Shown here piece after piece: positions 31,978 to 40,785 of a DNA stretch of 64,000 nt. Source of the DNA: a virus; IMG/VR virus record IMGVR_UViG_3300032287_003113, positions 62,001 through 126,000 of that record; one strand, 5' to 3'. The translations under genes and the position numbers were made by a program. How positions within the stretch are numbered: the first letter of the stretch is position 1; every line of letters begins with the position of its first letter. Under the pieces are notes generated by a model, which searched no databases, was not told the DNA's origin, and saw only the letters and a list, made by a program, of their open reading frames with translations.

Positions 31978-34020
31978 TTAAATCAATAAATAATCTTTCT
32001 TAATTCTCAATAAATTGCTTGCAGTGGTACTGGGTATAAAATTCAAAAACACATTGCCGCTGCTGATGTTTGCATCAAACACACCCAAGTTACCACTGGT
32101 TTGTATCACGCCGTGTGTGACTGCTGTGGCCGTTGTTCCGTCATGCAACACGGTCACTGTTTGAACTTGATACACATTGCCTTTTGTAACCTGTACTTGA
32201 TACACCGCTGAGCGGTATATGCTTTGAGAAAAACGATCCACTCCAGTGATCACGTTGGCAGTACTGGCTACAACGTTGGCACTGGCTTCGACCTGTGCAC
32301 CAGCTGTGTTCCAGTAAGTTGTTGTTGCTAATGCAGAAGTACCAGTGCCAATATAGATACCATCATTGTCGACAGATAATTGCATGAAACCATTGGTACT
32401 GGCAATCTGTGTCACAGTTGCAGTTGTGGTTAATCTACGTACATCAATCAAATCGCCAACAGACGGAGCTTCAGTAAATGTCAGTGTTGTACCTGATACT
32501 GAGTAGGCTGTGGTTGGTATTTGCAACACACCGTTGATGGCAACTATTGTGGCAGCTGTAGTACTACTTCCAGCTAGAGTAAACCCTACTGTACTGCCAT
32601 CGCCGTTGAATGTTTCGCTGGTGATAACTGTAAACTGTGTGGTCAATGCTATCCAGGATGAGGCGCCATAGTATTCTAAACCGTTGTTGGTTAAGTTGTA
32701 ACGGAACATACCAGTGACGTCTGTGCCGCCGGCACTACTTGGACGTTGAGCACTGGTACCAACCGGTAACAAGATAGAATCTGTGGTGTAGATCTGTAGT
32801 TTTGCGCCAGTGGCCACGTTGGCTTGAATGGCGCTGTTACCGATGATAACCGCATCATATGCAGAGCTTGGACGAGCCCAGATCAGGGTCTCGTCGTTTT
32901 TGCCTTTGACTTTGAAGTCTTGTCCGGCTGTTTTTGTGCTGTTGATAGTAACAGCGTTGCCTAAAAATACGTTGCCTGCAACACCCAGTCCGCCGGCGGT
33001 TCTAACAGCGCCGGTAGTTGCACTGGTACTGTTTGTGGTGTTGGCTGAAAAGAATTCACCAGCTTTGATAGTGCCGTAGGCCGTGCCAGTAAACAAGTTG
33101 GCAGATTCGGTACCAGCTCCAAAAAATTCTAAAAATTTGGTAGTGTTGTCACGGCCCAGGAACGCATGGCTGTCGACACCATCGTAGTAATGGAACTTGA
33201 TACCGATATCCTTGCCATCGTCCACAGTCCAAGGTGCCAAATTTGCTTGTGTGTGCAAATTAATTACCGCATCTATCACTGCCAAGTCTGCTGTACCAAT
33301 AGTAGTGCTTGCACCCAATACTGTCAAGTTGCCGGTGATCACAGCATTGCCAGCCAGATTGAAGCTGCCACCCACGTTCAAGTTGCCACTTATGCCTGTT
33401 CCGCCCACTACTGTCAGTGCGCCAATTGATGTGCTGGTACTTTCTGTGCCGCTGTGTGCTACTAGATTTCCGCCTACTTTGGTAATGCCGCCAATGTTGA
33501 CAGCTCCGCCAATGCCTGTGCCGCCTGTGACTACCAATGCACCGGTGGTTGTTGAGGTAGATGCTTTGTTGTCGCGTACAGTTGTGGTATTGGCTGTGAT
33601 GTTGCCAATGATCAAATTGGCAAATCCTGAATTATTAATAGATCCTGTAGTTGTGCCTGTTTCTGTGGTCATTACGCCTTCAAAAGCTGTTTCGCTTTCG
33701 CGCCAGACCCAGGCAGCGTTGACTGACCCATATGGAGCAAGACTGCTCAAGTTACGATTGATCAGCATGCCAATGTCGTATGTTGGCGAGCTGGTGTAGT
33801 TGTTGTTGAACACAACAATTGGATCGTTGATGTAGGTGTTGATCGAGTTTAACTGTGCAAAACTGTTGGCCACAGTCAGGTTACCAAGAATGGTAACGTT
33901 GGAATTCAGTGTCAAGTTAGCATTAAACTTGCTACCAACCAGGGTTCCATCTTTGAGTTTTTGGTACTCAATGGTATTATCTGTGACTTGATTATTTTTA
34001 ATTCTTGTTAAAATCGTCAT
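31978..34020 (-). CDS. tail fibre protein
   Basis: The 680-residue fibre starts MTILTRIKNNQVTDNTIEYQKLKDG, a common phage-fibre beginning. It has repeated TTGALVVTGGTGIGGAVNIGG-type units, the shared module IGIKFHYYDGVDSHAFLG, then RPSSAGGTDVTGMFRYN and LEYYGASSWIALT. A strand-rich segment FNGDGSTVGFTLAGSS...NGVLQIP...LTFTEAP is repeated in the 576-residue fibre next to it. The end (VYQVQVTKGNVYQVQTVTVLHDG...RIKKDYLLI) resembles a C-terminal domain of other phage structural proteins. Late boxes lie upstream at 34052-34059 and 34158-34165. Confidence 0.78.
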   Translation of the reverse strand: MTILTRIKNNQVTDNTIEYQKLKDGTLVGSKFNANLTLNSNVTILGNLTVANSFAQLNSINTYINDPIVVFNNNYTSSPTYDIGMLINRNLSSLAPYGSVNAAWVWRESETAFEGVMTTETGTTTGSINNSGFANLIIGNITANTTTVRDNKASTSTTTGALVVTGGTGIGGAVNIGGITKVGGNLVAHSGTESTSTSIGALTVVGGTGISGNLNVGGSFNLAGNAVITGNLTVLGASTTIGTADLAVIDAVINLHTQANLAPWTVDDGKDIGIKFHYYDGVDSHAFLGRDNTTKFLEFFGAGTESANLFTGTAYGTIKAGEFFSANTTNSTSATTGAVRTAGGLGVAGNVFLGNAVTINSTKTAGQDFKVKGKNDETLIWARPSSAYDAVIIGNSAIQANVATGAKLQIYTTDSILLPVGTSAQRPSSAGGTDVTGMFRYNLTNNGLEYYGASSWIALTTQFTVITSETFNGDGSTVGFTLAGSSTTAATIVAINGVLQIPTTAYSVSGTTLTFTEAPSVGDLIDVRRLTTTATVTQIASTNGFMQLSVDNDGIYIGTGTSALATTTYWNTAGAQVEASANVVASTANVITGVDRFSQSIYRSAVYQVQVTKGNVYQVQTVTVLHDGTTATAVTHGVIQTSGNLGVFDANISSGNVFLNFIPSTTASNLLRIKKDYLLI

Positions 34021-34051
34021 GGCTCCGGTCCTTAATTATGGGCATTATTAC

Positions 34052-34059
34052 TATTTATC
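34052..34059 (-). promoter_or_regulatory. late promoter GATAAATA (fibre 31978-34020)
   Basis: The box lies 31 nt before the ATG at 34020, with GGAG near the start. Confidence 0.65.
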
Positions 34060-34157
34060 GCGGCCGTGAGAAAATGGTCCTTGCCAGGTTATTTTTGCGG
34101 AGGACTTGGGAAATTAAATTGTGTCGTTAGCGATCGTCTGCTAAGAAGTTGATATAG

Positions 34158-34165
34158 TATTTATT
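34158..34165 (-). promoter_or_regulatory. second upstream late box AATAAATA
   Basis: This is a further box 106 nt upstream of the one at 34052 and just past the stop of the 34170-35900 gene. It may be a tandem promoter for the fibre at 31978-34020. Confidence 0.45.
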
Positions 34166-34169
34166 TGTT

Positions 34170-35900
34170 TTAAAAAACACCGCCGGTCAATGCCACTCTT
34201 TTCCAGGTATTTGTAGCAGTACACACATAGATGTAATTGGCGTCCCAGCATACCTGTCCTGCTGTGCCTGCGGAAGTTGATGTTTTTGTGGCTTGCGGTG
34301 CTTGCAATATTCCGCTGAGTGTGACATTGTTGGTCACAGTTAAATTGCCAGTGATAGTCAAGTCATCGTAGATTACATCGTTTACTGTAACAGCTGCACC
34401 TAAAAAACGCACATCAATGACATCGGTGGCTTCCGGTATTTCTGTAAAAGTAAGTTGATCCCCAGTTACTGTATATGCTGAAGTGGGTCGCTGTAAAGTA
34501 CCGTTGATACTTACAATTATACCAACTGTGCTGGATTCTTGATCCAGTGTAAATGTGGTGCTGACACCATCGCCGGTGATCTGCTGGTCAGTAACAGTAT
34601 TGGTTACTGGCACCCATACAGTACCATTATAATATTCAAGAGCTGGTGTGTCGGTGTTGTAACGAATCATTCCATTATCACCAGTGGGTCTGTTGCCAGA
34701 ATTACCAATTGGTAGCTGTAATGCTGTGTTAGAATTAAACACAAACACGTTAGAGTGTGTTACTGTACTATTAGCAAAACGAAGATTGCCAATGTTTGCT
34801 GTGGTTGCAACTAATGTGGTAAATGCTCCGGTACTAGGCACAGCATTGCCAATCGGAGTATTGTTGATGGCTGCAAAATTAGTCAAATCAGCCTGCAAGT
34901 TGCCTAGGTATAGGTTACCAGTAATGCTGGCTCCGCCCCAGACCTGTAGTGCGCCTGTGTTGGGACCTGTGGCTGGAGTGGTGTTGGCAAGAATTAATTC
35001 GCCAGTTTTTATTGTGCCGTAGGCACTACCACTGAATGTGTTGCCAGAAATTTCTGTTCCACGAGCATACCATTCTAGATAACCAGTATTATTGATGCGG
35101 ACCAGTGCAGCATGACTGTCTACGCTGTCATAATAGTGCATTTTGATGCCAATGTCTTTGCCGTCGTTCACAGTCCAGGGGGCTAGATTGGCCTGTGTGT
35201 GTAAATTTAAAATGCTGTCTGTGATAGTTAAATCGCTGTAACCATAGAATGTGGTGTTACCAATAATGTTTAAATTTGATGTGATAGTAACATTACCGCT
35301 ACTACTGTTAATATTGTTACCAACTATGGTGATGTTTCCCATTGTGATACCAGTAGGAAAGCTACTGATACCTTTGGCTCCCACATAACGGGCGCCTGCG
35401 ATGTATATTTTTTTGCCTGTTACAGCAGTTGGTACATTGGTATCGGGGAAATTTAAAATACCACTTTGATAGTCAAAGAACCAGGTGTCGTTGTTACCAG
35501 AACCATCGCTGAACAACTGTGTACCATAGGTTTGTGGTGCTGAGTTTCCAGCCGGTGCAGCATAAACCTGAACTTGGTATGTGGCGCCAAACTCTGAGCC
35601 AATCCAATCAACTTGATTTGTAAACCAAGTTCTATTGGTGCCACTGACTGAGGTATCCAATACACATTCAATAGTGCTCGATAAGGTGTCTTGATACAAT
35701 ACCAACACACTAGAATTGCTGGCAGGTTTGACAGTGGGAATACTAACTGACTGTTGCCAGATTGTGTCGCCGCGAGTTAGTATTGGGCTGGCATTGGCTT
35801 CGTTGGAGGGGCTTTTAAAGGCACTGGTATCTGTTTTGGCAACGCCAGCACCAATTTTCTTATAGAGATAGTCGACTTTTTGTGCGTCTGTGATAGCCAT
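34170..35900 (-). CDS. tail fibre/baseplate-attached structural protein
   Basis: The 576-residue protein starts MAITDAQKVDYLYKKIGAGVAKTDT with SPSNEANASPILTRGDTIWQQS. This N-terminal domain of about 190 residues differs from the other fibres and may anchor to the baseplate. It then has the shared NLHTQANLAPWTVNDGKDIG module with MHYYDSVDSHAALV, a TGALQVWGGASITGNLYLG repeat, RPTGDNGMIRYN and LEYYNGTVWVPVT, and the ITGDGVSTTFTLDQESSTVG strand module. It ends NTWKRVALTGGVF. Start and the upstream stop overlap by one base (TAATG). Confidence 0.75.
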   Translation of the reverse strand: MAITDAQKVDYLYKKIGAGVAKTDTSAFKSPSNEANASPILTRGDTIWQQSVSIPTVKPASNSSVLVLYQDTLSSTIECVLDTSVSGTNRTWFTNQVDWIGSEFGATYQVQVYAAPAGNSAPQTYGTQLFSDGSGNNDTWFFDYQSGILNFPDTNVPTAVTGKKIYIAGARYVGAKGISSFPTGITMGNITIVGNNINSSSGNVTITSNLNIIGNTTFYGYSDLTITDSILNLHTQANLAPWTVNDGKDIGIKMHYYDSVDSHAALVRINNTGYLEWYARGTEISGNTFSGSAYGTIKTGELILANTTPATGPNTGALQVWGGASITGNLYLGNLQADLTNFAAINNTPIGNAVPSTGAFTTLVATTANIGNLRFANSTVTHSNVFVFNSNTALQLPIGNSGNRPTGDNGMIRYNTDTPALEYYNGTVWVPVTNTVTDQQITGDGVSTTFTLDQESSTVGIIVSINGTLQRPTSAYTVTGDQLTFTEIPEATDVIDVRFLGAAVTVNDVIYDDLTITGNLTVTNNVTLSGILQAPQATKTSTSAGTAGQVCWDANYIYVCTATNTWKRVALTGGVF

Positions 35901-37882
35901 TAGTTAGTTGCCGCCTCTATTGTTAATGCTGTTAAACTTTGACCTGTGTTCAGTCTTACTCTGACATAAATTTCATTTGTTGCTGTGCTACTGGAACTTA
36001 CTGTACCAAAGGTTGCAGTTACACTTTTATTGGTTTGAGCACTATTTAATAGTGCCAGACCTCCTAGGGCACAACCGTTACTGCCATTGCCGCCAGTGCC
36101 GGCACCAGGTTGTCCAGATCCTGCATAGGCTGTTGCCATGCTGAGCCAGCCGTTCAGGGTTGAACTGGTATCTATCGCACTACCAGGAAGTGCTACCCAC
36201 AGGCCGGCCAGAAGGCCTGTGTATTTGATATCAAATTTACTTACCGCAGTACGTATAAATTTAAATGTGTAGTATTGGGCTCCGTGGCGTCCTGCACTGA
36301 GATTTGGTCCCACTGGCAAGTAGCCCGAAGAGTAATTGGTGATGTCGTGTTTTAGTGTAGCTGCCACCACTGTGGCACAATTGGCTGTAAGGATGCCAGT
36401 GGTGCTGTTGAATGCGGCAGCACCAGCAGAATATGTGGGCGTGTCTGTTGTGCCCGGATTTACAATACGCACGGGATTACCAGATCCAGAACCCACACTG
36501 GCCGCAATGAACATGCTGGTTTCTTCAATTTGAGTTGCTGTACCAGTTTTGTAAAGCACCGTGGCGCCGGGAGGAAAGTTTTGTGTTCCGGTGTTGTAAC
36601 TGTTGCTTATGCTGACAGTGGGCCCAAGAGCACTGGATCCAAATCCTGAAATGACATTGGCTGTTGTTGTCACAGACAAGGTACCACTGGCTACATATAG
36701 GTTGGCTACCAATGGGGTAGTTACTCCAGCACTGGCGTATGTGGTTGTTGTGGGAGCTGTCAGTGCTCCGCCAGCTGTTCCGGTGGCCATGTTGTCTGAT
36801 GTTGGGTACATGTCGCCGCTTAATCGATTTACACTATACGATAAGGTAAATCCTGCCGAGCTGGTCAGGTGCGGAACTGTACTACTATAACTGACTGTGT
36901 TGGAACTTAACGCAATACTGGTAGCACTAAAAGTTGGTGTTCCTGGATTGCTGTTATCAAAGTACCACCAACGTACATTGGTTGGAACTCCCTGACTGTG
37001 TGTTATGTAAACTTCATTCCATCCCGGAGCCACATTTGATCCTGTGGCATAGGCATTAAAACTTTCCCAGAAGCCACCGGATCCGCCTATTATAACAGAG
37101 TAGTCTTGATCGTTTCCTATGACCAGATGTCCGTGGGTGCCGTTTTGTGCTCCGAGAGCCATGGCACGACTGCCCATCAAGGTACTGTTTTTATAAACGC
37201 TGACTGTGCCCGATTCGCCTGGACCCACTGTGGTCACGTTGCTGGTTGTATAGGTTGCTGCACGTCTCACGTTGGCCACTGTTGAACCGGCTGCCACTGT
37301 TCTTGAGTTGCCGGTTAGGTCAATCTGCGTAAGATTGGCCATGCGGTACGTGCTTAGGGTACTGATTGTGATAGTACTAGAGCCAGGGAATGTGGGCGGG
37401 CTTGGGGGTACCAGTTTGCCCAATACAAAATTTAATTGTGCTATGCCGTCAGTCACTGTTGTGCTGGTAGTTAATGTTACAGCATTACTAATTAATGCTC
37501 CGGTGCTGTTGGCACCTAGCTCAATTGTATTACCAGTAAAGGTTGTGTTGCCGGAAATTTCATCCAGGGTGCCAAATCGTAGATTGCCTGCACCATCAGT
37601 TAAAATTACATTGTATGCTGCACCACCGGTGACCACAAGACTTGAAATTGATCCAAGACCAATCCGGCCTGTGTTGCTGGTAATTGTGTTGCCAAGGATG
37701 GTAAGATTTGCCAGGCGAACGTTGGCTGGAACATCCAGGCCATACTGTGGGCTAGCTGTGCCAACTCCCAGTCTGCGATTGGTAACATCAAGATATGCTA
37801 AATTTCCGTCAAAGGACAAATTGACACCCTGGCGTTCCAGGTTGTCTTTGAGCATTACTCCTGATATTTTACCTATTGCCAT
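35900..37882 (-). CDS. tail fibre/virion surface protein
   Basis: The 660-residue protein starts MAIGKISGVMLKDNLERQGVN, followed by LSFDGNLAYLDVTNRRLGVG and TASPQYGLDV, an N-terminal module seen in many aquatic phage structural proteins. The rest is Thr/Ser/Gly/Val-rich beta sequence with NTITSNTGRIGLGSISSLVV and a C-terminal region containing LAGLWVALPGSAIDTSSTLNGW and VRVRLNTGQSLTALTIEAATN. It lacks the FHYY module and the TTGAL repeats, so it is a distinct type within the array. It is coupled to the 34170-35900 gene by one-base overlap. Confidence 0.7.
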   Translation of the reverse strand: MAIGKISGVMLKDNLERQGVNLSFDGNLAYLDVTNRRLGVGTASPQYGLDVPANVRLANLTILGNTITSNTGRIGLGSISSLVVTGGAAYNVILTDGAGNLRFGTLDEISGNTTFTGNTIELGANSTGALISNAVTLTTSTTVTDGIAQLNFVLGKLVPPSPPTFPGSSTITISTLSTYRMANLTQIDLTGNSRTVAAGSTVANVRRAATYTTSNVTTVGPGESGTVSVYKNSTLMGSRAMALGAQNGTHGHLVIGNDQDYSVIIGGSGGFWESFNAYATGSNVAPGWNEVYITHSQGVPTNVRWWYFDNSNPGTPTFSATSIALSSNTVSYSSTVPHLTSSAGFTLSYSVNRLSGDMYPTSDNMATGTAGGALTAPTTTTYASAGVTTPLVANLYVASGTLSVTTTANVISGFGSSALGPTVSISNSYNTGTQNFPPGATVLYKTGTATQIEETSMFIAASVGSGSGNPVRIVNPGTTDTPTYSAGAAAFNSTTGILTANCATVVAATLKHDITNYSSGYLPVGPNLSAGRHGAQYYTFKFIRTAVSKFDIKYTGLLAGLWVALPGSAIDTSSTLNGWLSMATAYAGSGQPGAGTGGNGSNGCALGGLALLNSAQTNKSVTATFGTVSSSSTATNEIYVRVRLNTGQSLTALTIEAATN

Positions 37883-37892
37883 TTACGGGCTC

Positions 37893-38342
37893 CTAGGTAG
37901 CGTCAGTGCTGTTGAGATTGTATATTACCAATACTGTTTGTCCTGCGTCGCCAACGGCGCTTGGTTCAAGATACAACTGATCTGATGCCACACCCGAACT
38001 AAAATGATAGTGTTCAACGGGTCTTTGTTGTACACCGCTAATGAATACCAATATACTGGCTTCTTCTCCAGTGATGTAATCACGTGGTGCATTAGTCATG
38101 GTAAATTGATTTACAACACCGCCATCTATTGTGGTGAATGTATCTGTGGTAATTGGTACTTGACCAATTTTGGCAATTTGATTCCAGGCGTTGTTGTAAT
38201 AAAATTCAATTTTATTATTGGTCTGATTGAATCTAATTTGAGCGTTTACTGGACTATCTGGTCCTATGCTGGCGCTGCCAATTGGCAATTGCACAGCGTA
38301 GCTTCCGCCTTCTAGCTGAGTATTTTTAAGATAACGTCCCAT
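37893..38342 (-). CDS. small structural-region protein (MGRYLKN family)
   Basis: The ATG at 38342 is preferred over one at 38375, because it begins MGRYLKNTQLEGGSYAVQLPIGS and lies 1 bp past the stop of the upstream gene. The 149-residue protein has NAQIRFNQTNNKIEFYYNNAWNQIA, the fibre 'YNxxxxxxExYxxxxW' unit, and a strand module (VFISGVQQRPVEHYHFSSG ... LYLEPSAVGDAGQ). That module corresponds to the NGVLQ-P...LTFTEAP unit of the fibres at 32-36 kb. It is probably a baseplate or fibre-attachment component. Confidence 0.65.
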   Translation of the reverse strand: MGRYLKNTQLEGGSYAVQLPIGSASIGPDSPVNAQIRFNQTNNKIEFYYNNAWNQIAKIGQVPITTDTFTTIDGGVVNQFTMTNAPRDYITGEEASILVFISGVQQRPVEHYHFSSGVASDQLYLEPSAVGDAGQTVLVIYNLNSTDAT

Positions 38343-38343
38343 G

Positions 38344-38658
38344 TTAGATACCCAATGTGCTGACAGTGGCCACAATCACATTGGCTGTGTTAGCACTGGC
38401 CTGTAACATGTCGCCTGTGCTTAAAACAATCTTTTCTAATTCAAGAATGTATGTATCACCGCTGGTAATAGCTTTGTTGCTGTAAACAACATTGTTGGGG
38501 CTAGCTGTTTGACCAGCTGGTACCAAATGTAAATTAAATGTGGTTGTGCCACCATTTCTGTTACAGAAATATGCAACCGATACAACGTTTCCGTCTGTAC
38601 CCGAAGCTACATAAATATTACCTACTGTTGTTCCTAGTGCTGTGCTTTGTATGGCCAT
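38344..38658 (-). CDS. small virion-type beta protein
   Basis: The 104-residue protein, MAIQSTALGTTVGNIYVASG, then VVSVAYFCNRNGGTTTFNLHLVPAGQTAS and DTYILELEKIVLSTGDMLQASA, resembles small beta-sandwich virion proteins widespread in aquatic T4-like phages. The segment on external neighbours and the 'LxxxDxLxAxAxxxxxVxxxxSxxGI' ending are typical of that group. No function is assigned. It lies 10 bp downstream of the 186-residue gene and 1 bp upstream of the MGRYLKN gene, so it belongs to the same operon. Confidence 0.6.
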   Translation of the reverse strand: MAIQSTALGTTVGNIYVASGTDGNVVSVAYFCNRNGGTTTFNLHLVPAGQTASPNNVVYSNKAITSGDTYILELEKIVLSTGDMLQASANTANVIVATVSTLGI

Positions 38659-38668
38659 TTTTGTTATC

Positions 38669-39229
38669 CTACAATATGATTGAATAGACTAATGCTCTAC
38701 TCTTTGTGATTAATTCTTTTCTATTATTTGCTACACCAATCTTGTTGGTATACACACCCGATCCACCCATGGCTGCTGTGTTTGCACGTATTTCTACATT
38801 GGCGATTGTGTCAAATACAGTTTTACTGGTTATTTCCAAATTGCCACTGATTCTGGGCGCCGGGTCTTGGTACACATTGCCAATCGCCCCAATCGAACCG
38901 CTAGTGATATTGGCATAAGTTATGCCGTCGTTAGTTAATTGCCAGCTATCAACGTTTTCGTTGTATCTGATACCAACATCGTTTAACGATCCACGATCAA
39001 CTTCAATACCTGAAAATACCGATGTTACGCCAGCGCCGGTTTCGCCTTTGTTTAGAAGAATAGTGTTGTCAGTGATTTCTGTATCAGTTTTGGTAACTAC
39101 GCTGGTGTTTCCACCAACCACCATATTTCCTTGCACAAACAAAGTGTGTGTGCTCACTGTTACGTTGGCACCGTATGTATCTTTGTTGGTTATTTGGTAA
39201 TCACCTATGATGCGTTTGGTCAGACTCAT
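38669..39229 (-). CDS. structural-region protein, fibre-like
   Basis: The 186-residue protein starts MSLTKRIIGDYQITNKDTYGAN and contains TKTDTEITDNTILLNKGETGAG and FSGIEVDRGSLNDVGIRYNENVDSWQLTNDG, a pattern close to short virion fibre/whisker-type proteins of T4-like aquatic phages. It heads the operon 39229-35900 behind a CATAAATA late promoter (39251-39258) and an AGGA ribosome-binding site. The C-terminal 30 residues (VANNRKELITKSRALVYSIIL) are amphipathic. Function is inferred only from similarity of style and position. Confidence 0.6.
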   Translation of the reverse strand: MSLTKRIIGDYQITNKDTYGANVTVSTHTLFVQGNMVVGGNTSVVTKTDTEITDNTILLNKGETGAGVTSVFSGIEVDRGSLNDVGIRYNENVDSWQLTNDGITYANITSGSIGAIGNVYQDPAPRISGNLEITSKTVFDTIANVEIRANTAAMGGSGVYTNKIGVANNRKELITKSRALVYSIIL

Positions 39230-39250
39230 TCTAGTATCCTGTTTATAGTG

Positions 39251-39258
39251 TATTTATG
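39251..39258 (-). promoter_or_regulatory. late promoter CATAAATA (39229-35900 operon)
   Basis: The box lies 21 nt before the ATG at 39229 and downstream of the TTCG terminator of the preceding gene. Confidence 0.65.
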
Positions 39259-39283
39259 AGCGGTAAAACTTTGCCAAGTTCAA

Positions 39284-39311
39284 AAAAATAGCAGCCGAAG
39301 CTGCTATTTTT
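39284..39311 (-). terminator. intrinsic terminator after the 39327-39830 gene
   Basis: A 12-bp stem (AAAAATAGCAGC with its complement) closes a TTCG tetraloop on the minus strand and ends in T residues, 16 nt past the stop. Confidence 0.88.
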
Positions 39312-39326
39312 ATCAATCAAATTTGA

Positions 39327-39830
39327 TTAATGTGTAACTACGTTGGCAAATGTGCTTGTAGCCACTTGAGTCTGATGTCTGTAACGCATTTTGTTATTGG
39401 ACTGATCATACACATGTTTTGTAGTAATACGACTAGCATAAAAAGCTGTGTTACTTGTGGTGTAACCAGTAATTGTGCATGTGCTTGCTCCACTAGCTGG
39501 TGCGGCGTTTGCTGCATCTGCGCCAGCGGCCAATGTGCATACTGTAACACTAGCGTTGCTGTGTGTTGCGCCGTTTACTGCGCCTACAGCGTTGGCAACC
39601 AAAAATGACTTTGCGCCTTTTTGTGCAATGATGTAAGCATTGGAGTGTAGTACACCTGCTGCTGTACGGAATTGAACCTTGATAGTTTTAACACCTGTGG
39701 TAGTTACCCACTGTGGGATACCGCCAACAGCGCCAAAGTAATTTGAAGTTCCTACTGCACTACCAGTGATTCGTTGATCTGATAATGTACCATCTGCTTG
39801 CTTGTGAGCAATTTTTAATCCTCTTGCCAT
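39327..39830 (-). CDS. probable abundant virion protein of unknown role
   Basis: The 167-residue protein starts MARGLKIAHKQADGTLSDQRI and has NAYIIAQKGAKSFLVANA, a Thr/Ala/Cys-rich region (residues about 90-125) and KHVYDQSNNKMRYRHQTQ. Similar small proteins (KGSxxFLV motif) are common beside capsid genes in aquatic T4-like phages. The gene has the signature of a highly expressed single gene: its own GATAAATA promoter, a hairpin in the 5' leader, an AGGAG ribosome-binding site and a strong TTCG-loop terminator. Candidates are a capsid decoration protein or a major fibre subunit. Neither is proven. Confidence 0.65.
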   Translation of the reverse strand: MARGLKIAHKQADGTLSDQRITGSAVGTSNYFGAVGGIPQWVTTTGVKTIKVQFRTAAGVLHSNAYIIAQKGAKSFLVANAVGAVNGATHSNASVTVCTLAAGADAANAAPASGASTCTITGYTTSNTAFYASRITTKHVYDQSNNKMRYRHQTQVATSTFANVVTH

Positions 39831-39861
39831 TTTGTTTCTCCTGTTTTAGCGTTCTAGGCTA

Positions 39862-39882
39862 CTCAAGGTAGGCTTACCTGAG
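39862..39882 (-). promoter_or_regulatory. 5'-leader hairpin of the 39327-39830 gene
   Basis: CTCA(A)GGTA pairs with TACCTGAG across a GGCT loop (one bulge), between the late box at 39901-39908 and the AGGAG ribosome-binding site. It could stabilise an abundant late mRNA. Confidence 0.4.
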
Positions 39883-39900
39883 AGTTTCATACGAACAAAG

Positions 39901-39908
39901 TATTTATC
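39901..39908 (-). promoter_or_regulatory. late promoter GATAAATA (39327-39830 gene)
   Basis: The box lies 70 nt before the ATG at 39830 and overlaps the end of the SGNH gene. Confidence 0.6.
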
Positions 39909-40785
39909 TAATTTGGGTATAAACGTATTCAGCCCATAGCCGATGCCCTTCGGGGTCGGGATGGCAAGTACTGCCTTTGAGATTGTACGGACTGTCTCCA
40001 AGGAATCTCCAGCGTGTGCCCACACGATCCATGATATCTAAAAACTCAGACTTGCGTTCAGGGTTTTGTGCAATGTATTTTTTTGTCAACGGGTCAATGC
40101 TCATCTGCCCTATAAATGGTACAGGCTGTTGATAGTTATCAAAGTTAAAGTTATCTTGTATTACATCGCACCAAGTTTTTTTTAATAGTAAAGGACTGGA
40201 AACACCGGGCCAAAAATCTGTAAATGCTCGACCAACATGTGCCGATACCGCAGGTACGTTTTTAAAATACGTTTCTAAATTGAGCAACAAGTATTGTTCC
40301 ACTTGCCGCAAAAATTGTTCAATGGTGTCACTGGCTTTCCACATTTGTTGATATGGTTCTTCAACACGTATTCGGCGGGTGTACTCTGCTTCGCGGAGGT
40401 CTTCAGTTAGTGTTACCACCACATAGATTTTTTTATAATTGGCCTGTTGAATAAATGGTTGCAGGTCTTGTAGTTTTTCCAGCATCCAGTAGTTACTACA
40501 GCCTGGTCTAGCCAAATTGACCCAATCGGCATCTAGTAGACGGCTAAGATGTCTACCTGCTATCTGTTCCTGTCTACAAGGGTCGTTACTGGCTTTGTCC
40601 CAATCTATTGTGCCCAAATGATCGCCCCAGGTCCACGAATCCCCAACCATGATCAACAAAGTATCTCGTCCTTGTATATCTTCTTCGTACCACTGTCGAT
40701 AACTGTACACGTTGTTCTGACTCCAGTCTGTGTGCCTGTGATCGATACTTTCTTCAAAGGAGAGTGTGTGGTAAAATTTAAACAT
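39904..40785 (-). CDS. SGNH/GDSL-family hydrolase
   Basis: The 293-residue protein has the nucleophile block MVGDSWTWGDHL (GDS at residues 48-50), an NLARPGCSNYWML segment giving the block II/III Gly and Asn region, and the catalytic DxxGH-type end DPEGH (277-281). The SGNH fold covers esterases such as O-acetyl-esterases and lipases acting on carbohydrates. It overlaps the glycosyltransferase-like gene by 8 bp and is the third gene of a cassette with a second SGNH protein. A role in modifying or removing sugar acetyl groups is inferred. Confidence 0.75.
   Translation of the reverse strand: MFKFYHTLSFEESIDHRHTDWSQNNVYSYRQWYEEDIQGRDTLLIMVGDSWTWGDHLGTIDWDKASNDPCRQEQIAGRHLSRLLDADWVNLARPGCSNYWMLEKLQDLQPFIQQANYKKIYVVVTLTEDLREAEYTRRIRVEEPYQQMWKASDTIEQFLRQVEQYLLLNLETYFKNVPAVSAHVGRAFTDFWPGVSSPLLLKKTWCDVIQDNFNFDNYQQPVPFIGQMSIDPLTKKYIAQNPERKSEFLDIMDRVGTRWRFLGDSPYNLKGSTCHPDPEGHRLWAEYVYTQIR

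Noticed and set aside
34038-34133. A 31-codon plus-strand ORF in the gap before the fibre 34170-35900
   Set aside because: Very short, no ribosome-binding site and overlapping the late promoter of the opposite strand; nothing supports expression.
19414-39830. Diversity-generating retroelement for the fibre genes
   Set aside because: No reverse transcriptase or template/variable repeat pair with adenine-biased differences was seen.
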